This document shows, piece after piece, positions 39,501 through 48,500 of a stretch of 64,000 nucleotides of DNA. Both the position numbers and the translations under genes were made by a program. The stretch covers positions 124,001-188,000 of the forward strand of contig NZ_JAIWKS010000002.1 in the NCBI RefSeq assembly GCF_021271205.1, written 5' to 3'. The notes beneath the pieces are model-generated. The model made no database searches. It was given only the letters and a program-made list of their open reading frames with translations, and had not been told where the DNA came from. Numbering within the stretch: position 1 is the first letter of the stretch; every line of letters begins with the position of its first letter. The DNA is from Pseudomonas uvaldensis (GTDB taxonomy: Bacteria; Pseudomonadota; Gammaproteobacteria; Pseudomonadales; Pseudomonadaceae).

Positions 39501-42500
39501 AGCCCTTCGATCCCGGTGCCATCGTCGCGCAAATCGCCGAGGCGGGTATCACCCACCTCAACATGTCCCCCAGCGCCTTCCATGCGTTGGTGGATGCCGA
39601 CCGGCAGGACGCGCTGACTTGCCTGAGGCGGGTGGTCCTGGGCGGCGAGCCGATCCAGCTCTCCATGCTGGAGAAGCTGCCGCTGCCACGGCCGGTGGTC
39701 ATCAACAGCTATGGGCCGACCGAGTGCAGTGACGTGGTCGCCTGGCACACTGTCGACAACGACCTGGACACCTATCGGAACCGATCGATTCCTATTGGCC
39801 GGCCAATCCGCAACATGCAGTTGCATGTGCTGGACAGCCACGGTCAGTTGCTGCCGCTGGGCGTGCCCGGCGAGATACATATCGGCGGTGTCGGAGTGGC
39901 GCGCGGTTACCTCAACCTACCGCAACTGAGCGCCGAACGCTTCATTGACGACCCGTTCAGCGAGCGGGCCGATGCGCGCCTGTACAAGACTGGCGACATC
40001 GGCCGCTGGCTGCCGGACGGTACCCTGCAATACCTGGGGCGTAACGACGATCAGGTGAAGATCCGCGGCTTGCGCATCGAGCTGGGGGAGATCGAAGCCC
40101 GGCTTGTCCAGCACGAGACGGTGAACGAGGCGGTGGTACTGGTCCGTGAAGACGTGCCGGGGGACAAGCGCCTGGTGGCCTGGTTCACCCCCTGTTTGCC
40201 AGGGCAGGCGATCGACCTTGAGGCGCTGCGCACCTACCTGCTGGCACACCTGCCGGGTCACATGGTGCCGCTGGCCTACGTGCGCCTCGACGCGCTGCCG
40301 CTGAGCCCCAATGGCAAACTCGACCGCAAGGCATTGCCGTCACCGGATCTGACATCGGTCATCACACGCGGCTATGAAGCCCCTGTCGGTGAAACCGAAA
40401 TCAATCTGGCCCGGTTGTGGGCCGAGACCCTCAACGTAGAACGTGTCGGCCGTCACGATCACTTCTTCGAGCTGGGCGGGCACTCCCTGCTGGCCGTCAG
40501 CCTGATCGGGCGCTTGCATCAGGAGGGGCTGGCGGCGGATGTCAGCACCTTGTTCGAACAGCCGACCCTGGCTGCTTTTGCCGCCATGACGCGAAACGCA
40601 CGGGTCGAGACCGGACGTGCCAACGTGCCTGTCAACGGAATTGTTCCCGGTACCACGCGGATCATCCCGGCGATGCTGCCCCTGGCCGAGCTGGACCAGG
40701 GCACTCTGGACCGTCTGGTCGCAGGCATCCCCGGTGGCGCGGCCAATGTACAGGACATCTATCCCTTGACGCCCTTGCAGGAAGGCATTCTTTACCATCA
40801 CATCAGCGCCGGGCAGGGCGATCCTTATGTCAACCAGGGACAATTTGCATTTGCCGATGCCGAGCGTTTCCAGGCGTTTGTTCAGGCCCTGCAGACGGTG
40901 ATCGATCGTCACGACATTCTGCGCACCGCCGTGTTGTGGGAAGGCCTGGATACGCCGTTGCAGGTGGTGCTGCGCAAGGTGCAGTTGCCTCTGGAGGGGG
41001 TGGCCCTGGATGTCGGCGCAGGCGATGCGCTCGCGCAGTTGCATGAGCGCTTCGACGCCCGGCGGTTCCGTCTCGACGTGACCCGGGCACCGCTGTTACA
41101 TCTGGTACATGCCTGGGACGAGAGTGGTCAGCGCATTGTTGCGATCCTGCTGTTCCATCACCTGGCCCTCGATCACAATGCACTGGCAGTGGTCAGCCAG
41201 GAAATGCAGGCTTGTCTGTCGGGGCGCGGTGCGCAGTTGGGGCGCCCGGTGCCATTTCGCAACTATGTCGCTCAGGCGCGGTTGGGCATCGGCGAGGTGG
41301 AGCACGAAGCGTTCTTTTGCGACATGCTCGGTGATATCGAAGAACCGACGTTACCGTTTGGCTTGCAGGACGTGCAGGGCGATGGCACGGGCATTGAAGA
41401 GTTCAGTCTGCCGCTCGGCCTGCCATTGAGCCAACGCTTGCGGACCCAGGCGCGGCAGCTTGGTGTCAGCGCCGCCAGCCTGTTTCACCTGGGTTGGGCC
41501 CGGGTGTTGGGCGTGCTGACCGGTCAGTCGCAGGTGGTGTTCGGCACCGTGTTGATGGGCCGCATGCGAGGTGCCGAAGCGGGGGATCGGGCGCTGGGCC
41601 TGTTCATCAACACTCTACCGTTGCGGGTGGATATGGGCGCGCGGGATGTGCGTGCGGCCGTCATGGCGACTCATTCCCGTTTGAGCACGCTGATGCGGCA
41701 TGAGCATGCGCCGCTGGCCCTGGCCCAGCGCTGCAGCGGTGTGGTGGCGCCAACGCCGCTGTTCAGTGCCTTGCTCAATTATCGACACAGTGCCTCCACG
41801 ACGAATGCAGAAACGTTGGCGGCCTGGGACGGTATCGAGGTCTTGCGGGCCGAAGAGCGCACCAACTATCCACTGACCATGAGCGTCGACGACCTGGGTG
41901 AGGCCTTCAGCCTGACGCTGCTGGCGAGCGGCGACGTCGGGGCGCGGCGGATCTGCGCCTATCTGCAGTGTGCGCTGGAGCATCTGTCCGTGGCCCTGGA
42001 ACAGGCGCCGGATACGCCGATCGATCAACTGCCGGTCCTGTCGCAGACCGAGCGGGATCAACTGCTGGTCGGTTTCAACGCCACCCAGGCGGATTACCCG
42101 CGTGGGCTGACGGTCCATCAGCGCTTCGAGGCGCAGGTGGCCGCGAGGCCCGAGGCCGTGGCGGCGGTTTTCCTGGGCGAGCAACTGACCTATGCCGAAC
42201 TGAATCTGCACGCCAATGCACTGGCCCATCATCTGCGTGCTCTGGGCGTGAGGCCCGATGATCGCGTGGCGATTGTCGCGCGCCGTGGGCTCGATACATT
42301 GATCGGGTTGCTGGCGATCCTCAAGGCCGGCGCCGCTTATGTGCCGGTGGATCCGGCCCATCCGACCGAGCGCCTGGGTTATCTGCTCAGTGACAGCGCC
42401 CCGGTGGCGATCCTGGTCCAGCCTGACTTGCGTGAGCGCTTGCCGGCTCAGGCCGTGCCGGTGATCGATCTGGATCGACGCAGTTGGCCGCTCAGCCTGG

Positions 42501-45500
42501 CTTGCGACCCTCAGGTCGGCGACTTGACGCCCGAGCACCTGGCTTACGTGATCTACACGTCGGGCTCTACCGGATTGCCCAAGGGCGTGATGGTCGAACA
42601 CCGCACGCTGTCGAATCTGCTGGACTGGCATTGCGAGGCGTTCGATCTGTGTGCCGGTCGTCACACTTCATGCCTTGCCGGGTTCGGCTTCGACGCCATG
42701 GCCTGGGAGATCTGGCCGGCCCTGTGCGTCGGCGCGACCTTGCACCTGGCGCCGCCCCGGGACGGCAACGAGAACCTCGACGCGCTGCTTGACTGGTGGC
42801 GCGCGCAACCACTGGACGTGAGTTTCCTGCCCACGCCGATTGCCGAATACGCCTTCAGCCAGAACCTCGGGCACCCGACCTTGCGCACGTTATTGATCGG
42901 TGGCGACCGCTTGCGCCAGTTCCCACGCAACCAGTCATTCGATGTGATCAACAACTATGGTCCGACCGAGGCCACGGTGGTCGCCACCTCAGGGAAGGTC
43001 GAGGCGGGCGATGCCTTGCACATCGGCAGGCCGGTGAGCAACGCCAGGGTTTATGTGCTGGACGAACAACGTCGCCCAGTGCCCGTCGGAGTCCCGGGGG
43101 AGCTCTACATCGGCGGTGCCGGTGTTGCCCGGGGTTACCTGAATCGACCGGAACTGACCGCCGAGCGTTTTCTGCAGGACCCGTTCGACACGACGCCGCA
43201 CCCGCGGATGTACCGCACCGGCGACCTGGCGCGCTGGCGCGCCGACGGTAGCCTGGAATATCTGGGGCGTAACGACGACCAGGTCAAGATCCGGGGGGTA
43301 CGCATCGAACTCGGAGAGATCGAGAACTGCCTCAATCAACTACCGGACATCCGGGAAACGGTGTTGCTGGTCCGTGAAGATCAACCCGGACAGCCACGGC
43401 TGGTGGCTTACTTCACCGAGCAGGCGCGAGTCGACGTGCGACCGGTGGATGAGTTGCGTGCGCAATTGCAGACCCGCTTGCCGGAATACATGGTACCGAC
43501 GGCGTTCGTCAGACTCGACGCGCTGCCGTTGACCGCCAATGGCAAGGTTGACCGCAAGGCCTTGCCCAAACCCGATATTACCGCGTTCTTCACCCGCCAA
43601 TACGTGGCGCCCGAGGGCGAGTTGGAAACCTGCCTGGCGCAGATCTGGAGCGAGTTGCTGCAAGTTGAACGGGTCGGGCGTCAGGATCATTTCTTCGAAC
43701 TGGGCGGGCACTCGCTGCTGGCGATGCGCATGGTGTCTCAGGTCCGGCAGCGGCTGGGCGTCGAGCTGGCCTTGGGCGAGCTGTTTGCCAACCCGCAGCT
43801 TGGTGCGGTTGCGCAGGTGCTGGCCGATGCCGCGCGGAGCTCGCAACCGACCATTGTCCCAGTGTCAGGTGAGGCATCGTTGCCGTTGTCGTTTGCCCAG
43901 CAACGCCTGTGGTTCCTGGCGCAGATGGAGGGCGCCAACACCGCGTACAACATCCCCATCGGCCTGCGCTTGCGCGGTCGGCTCGATGACGATGCCCTGC
44001 AACGGGCGCTGGCGCGGATCGTCGCGCGTCATGACACCCTGCGCAGCCGCTTCACCCGTCTCAACGACGAGGCGCTGGTGCTGATCGCGCCGGTCGAGGC
44101 GGGGCTGCTGTTGCGGGTTGAAGACCTGCGTGGTCATCCGCAGGCCGATGAAACCTTGCAGGCCCTGGTCCAGGGCGAGGCGTCGATTCCTTTCGACTTG
44201 CAGGACGATCCGCTGATCCGTGGGCGTCTGGTACGCATGGCCGATGACCATCATGTGCTGTTGCTGACCCTGCATCACATCATCGCTGACGGCTGGTCAA
44301 TGGGCGTACTGACTCGCGAGCTGATGGCGTTGTATCAGGCTTTCAGCCGTGGCGAAGCCGATCCGCTGCCACCCTTGACGTTGCAGTACACCGACTACGC
44401 CGTGTGGCAGCGACGCTGGTTGAGCGGTGAAGTCTTGCGTCAGCAGAGCGCGTATTGGCAACAGGCGTTGGATGGCGCACCGGCCCTGCTGATGCTGCCG
44501 ACCGATCGTCCACGACCTGCGCAAATGGACTACGCCGGCAGTACCGTCGAGGTCTGGCTGCCTGAGCGCCTCAGTGCCGGGCTCAAGGTGTTGTGCCAAC
44601 GGCATGGCGTGACCTTGTACATGGTGATGCTGAGTGCCTGGGCGTTGTTGCTTGCTCGGCTGTCGGGGCAGAGCGAAGTGGTGATCGGTTCGCCGGTGGC
44701 CAACCGCACCCGGGCCGAAGTCGAAGGGTTGATCGGATTGTTCGTGAATACCCTGGCGCTGCGTATCGAAACGTCCGCAGGGCAGGACGTCGGGGCATTC
44801 CTGGCGCGGGTCAAGGCGCGCATCCTGGAGGCCCAGGCCCATCAAGACTTGCCGTTCGAGCAAGTCGTGGAAATCACCCGGCCGGTGCGCAGCCTGGCTC
44901 ACAGCCCATTGTTTCAGACCATGCTTAACTGGCGCAGCAGCGATGGCCCGGCCCTGGCTCTGGGGGACCTGACGCTGGAGCCCGTGGCACAGCCGAGCCA
45001 CTTCGCCAAGTTCGACCTGACACTGACACTCAGTGAAGGGCAGGGTGGCATTGGCGGTTCGCTGGAGTACGCCACGGCGCTGTTCGATGAATCGACGGTG
45101 CGGCGGTACGTTGGTTACTTCGAGCGGTTGTTGCAGGCGATGGTCGATAACGATCAGGCGGCGCTGGAACAGGTGCCGCTGCTGGACGACCAGGAGCGGC
45201 ACACACTGCTGGTCGGGTTCAACGCCACCGATCATGAATACCCGCAAGCCCTGACGGTGCACCGTTTGTTCGAACTGCGTGCGGCGGATCATCCCCAGGT
45301 CGTGGCGGCGGCGCACGGGACGCAGTCGCTGAGCTACGGCGAACTGAACGCCCGGGCCAATCGGCTGGCTCACTATCTGATCGGACACGGCGTGCAGCCT
45401 GGCGATCATGTGGCGATCCTGCTGCCACGCTCCCTGGACCTACTGATCGCGCAGCTGGCGGTGAGCAAGTGTGCGGCGGCCTATGTGCCGCTGGATATCA

Positions 45501-48500
45501 ATGCTCCGTCCGAACGGCTAGCGTTCATGCTGCAGGACTGCCGTGCGGTGGCGTTACTCTCTCGTCGCAGCGAGGCGGCATCCGATACGGTGCCGCGGAT
45601 CGACCTCGACACCCTGGTCCTTGAAGATCAACCGGCACATGACCCGCAGTTGCTGCAGTTCTCCGAGTCACCGGTGTACATCATGTACACCTCCGGTTCC
45701 ACCGGCGTCCCCAAGGGCGTGGTAGTGCCGCACCGGGCCGTCGGCCGATTGGTGCTGAATAACGGCTACGCCGATTTCAATGCCAGGGATCGCGTGGCAT
45801 TCGCCTCTAACCCCGCGTTCGATGCCAGTACCATGGACGTTTGGGGGCCGTTGCTCAATGGCGGCCAGGTGGTCGTCATCGACCATGAGACATTGCTCGA
45901 CCCGGTCGCTTTCGGCGATGAGTTGAGTCGAAGCGGAGCGACGATCCTGTTCGTGACCACCGCTCTGTTCAACCAGTACGTACAATTGATCCCGCAAGCG
46001 CTCAAGGGCTTGCGCATCCTGCTATGTGGTGGCGAGCGCAGTGACCCGGCGGCTTTCCGCCGATTGTTGGCCGAGGCGCCCGCATTGCGTCTGGTGCATT
46101 GCTACGGCCCGACCGAAACCACCACCTATGCCGCTACCTTCGAAGTGCGCAACGTGGCGGAGTACGCCGACAGCGTGCCGATTGGCAGACCCATCGGTAA
46201 CACCCGGGTCTATGTACTCGATGCGCACCTGCAACCGGTACCGACCGGCGTGACCGGCGAGCTGTACATCGGCGGCCTGGGGGTGGCGTTGGGGTATCTG
46301 AACCGGCCGGAGCTCACAGCCGAAAAATTCCTCGACGACCCGTTCAGTGCTGCACCCGCGGCGAAGATGTACCGCACGGGCGACCTGGTGCGCTGGCTTG
46401 CGTCGGGACAGCTTGAATGCCTGGGGCGTAATGACGATCAGGTGAAAATCCGTGGTTTTCGCATTGAACTGGGTGAAATCGAACACCGTCTCCTCGGCTG
46501 TGAAGGGATCAAGGAGGCCGTGGTCGTGGCACGGCAAGAAGCGCAGGCATCGATGCGTCTGGTGGCCTATTTCACCGTGCATGACGAGACACTGGACAGT
46601 GCGGCGCTGCGCTCCTATCTGCAAGCGCGGCTGCCGGACTACATGGTGCCTTCGGCGTGGGTGCGGCTGGACGCGATGCCGTTGAACAACAATGGCAAGG
46701 TGGATCGCCGGGCGCTGCCCGACCCCACGTGGGAAGCCTCGCCCAGCCAGGCCTATCAGGCCCCGGCTAATGCACTGGAGGCCAGCGTTGCCGGACTGTG
46801 GGCCGAGGTGCTGCAGCTGGAACGGGTAGGGCGCCATGACAACTTCTTCGAGCTGGGCGGGCATTCCCTGCTGGCGGTCCGACTGGTCAACCTGATGCGC
46901 AGTGAGGATCTGGACATTTCTCTGGCCGAGCTCTTCCAACATGCCAGCGTCGAGTCCGTCTGCGAGTTGCTGAGCCGGCGCAGTGGCGCCGTTGAGCAGA
47001 CGGACGGATTGATCACCGTGCGCGCCTCAGGGCGGGGTACACCGTTGTTCCTGGTGCATGAGTTCAGCGGCAGGGACCTGTATTTCCCGGCCCTGAGCAT
47101 GCACATCGGTGGTGAGTTCCCGATCTACGGCTTGCCCGGCATCAAATCGGGTCAACCTTTGCTGCGCACCATGGAGTGCCTGGCCGCGCGGTTGGTAGGC
47201 CTTATCCGAACGGTACAACCTCATGGACCTTATCGCCTGGCAGGCTGGTCGTTCGGTGGCGTGCTGGCTTATGAAGTCGCCCAGCAGTTGCTGGGAATGG
47301 ATGAAACCGTCGCGTTTGTCGGACTGATCGACAGCTATGTGCCGCGTCTGGCGGGCCAGCCCCCGGCATATTGGCGTGACGAACAAGTCCATCAGCGCCA
47401 GTTGCTGTTGCACTGCAGGGCCCACTGGACGACGCAGGGTGCAGGCGAACAGGCGGAGTTGGCCCATTTGGCGCGTCTCGAGGCCGAGATGGCGCGAATG
47501 GATTTCGAGGATCTGCTCAAGCGCTGCCGCGAACAGCAGTTGCTGGAACCCGAGTTGGCCGCAGCGACGTCTGCCGACATCTGGCATTACCTGGACCGCG
47601 AGGTCGCCCACGGGCATGCATTGACCCATTACCGGATCAATCCGATTCACCAACCCGTGCATCTGTTCCGTGCTCAGGAGCGCCGCGCCGAGATGGCGCA
47701 GTTGAGCCCGTCGCTGGGTTGGGTCGAGGAGTTGTCGTCGGACCGGGTGCGTTGCATAGACGTACCGGGCGATCACCAGAGCATGATGAAGTCCCCTCAT
47801 ATTCAGCATCTGGGCCATGCCATCTACCAGGCATTACAAGAGGCGGCGCCCCCGCCACCCCAGGTGTATCAACCACTCTTGACCATCCAGAGCGGACACC
47901 TCGGGCATACGCCGATTTTCTGCGTGCCCGGGGCGGGTGACGGCGCCACGGGGTTCATTCATCTGACCGAGGCCCTGGGGCCCGAATGGCCGATCTTTGG
48001 CCTGCAGCCCCGTGGCCTCGACGACATGGCGGTGCCCCATAGCCGGGTGGAAGCGGCTGCGGCGTGTTATGTCCGCGCCATCGAGCAACTGTACCCGGCG
48101 GGCCCTGTCCATTTGATCGGGCATTCGTTTGGAGGTTGGGTGGCGTACGCCATGGCGGCCCGGCTGCACTCCGGCGGACGAGAGGTCGCCTCCCTGACTC
48201 TGATTGACAGCGAGGTGCCCGGCGACGATGGCCTGGCAGGAAAGGCCTATACCGCCACCGCTGCGTTGCAAAGGCTGATCGACGCGCTGCAACTGTCCTG
48301 TGGCAAGTCTCTGGGCATTGACCCGCTGGCCTTCGCTGAGGCAGACGATGTCACGCAACTGCGTCTGCTGCACGACGGAATGGTACGTGCCGGGGTGTTG
48401 TCCGAACGATCCTCACCCCAAGCGATGCACGGGCCGGTACGGACCTTTGCCGTAGCGTTGCGCACCCCCTATCAACCGCAACAAGCCTACGCCGGACCCG

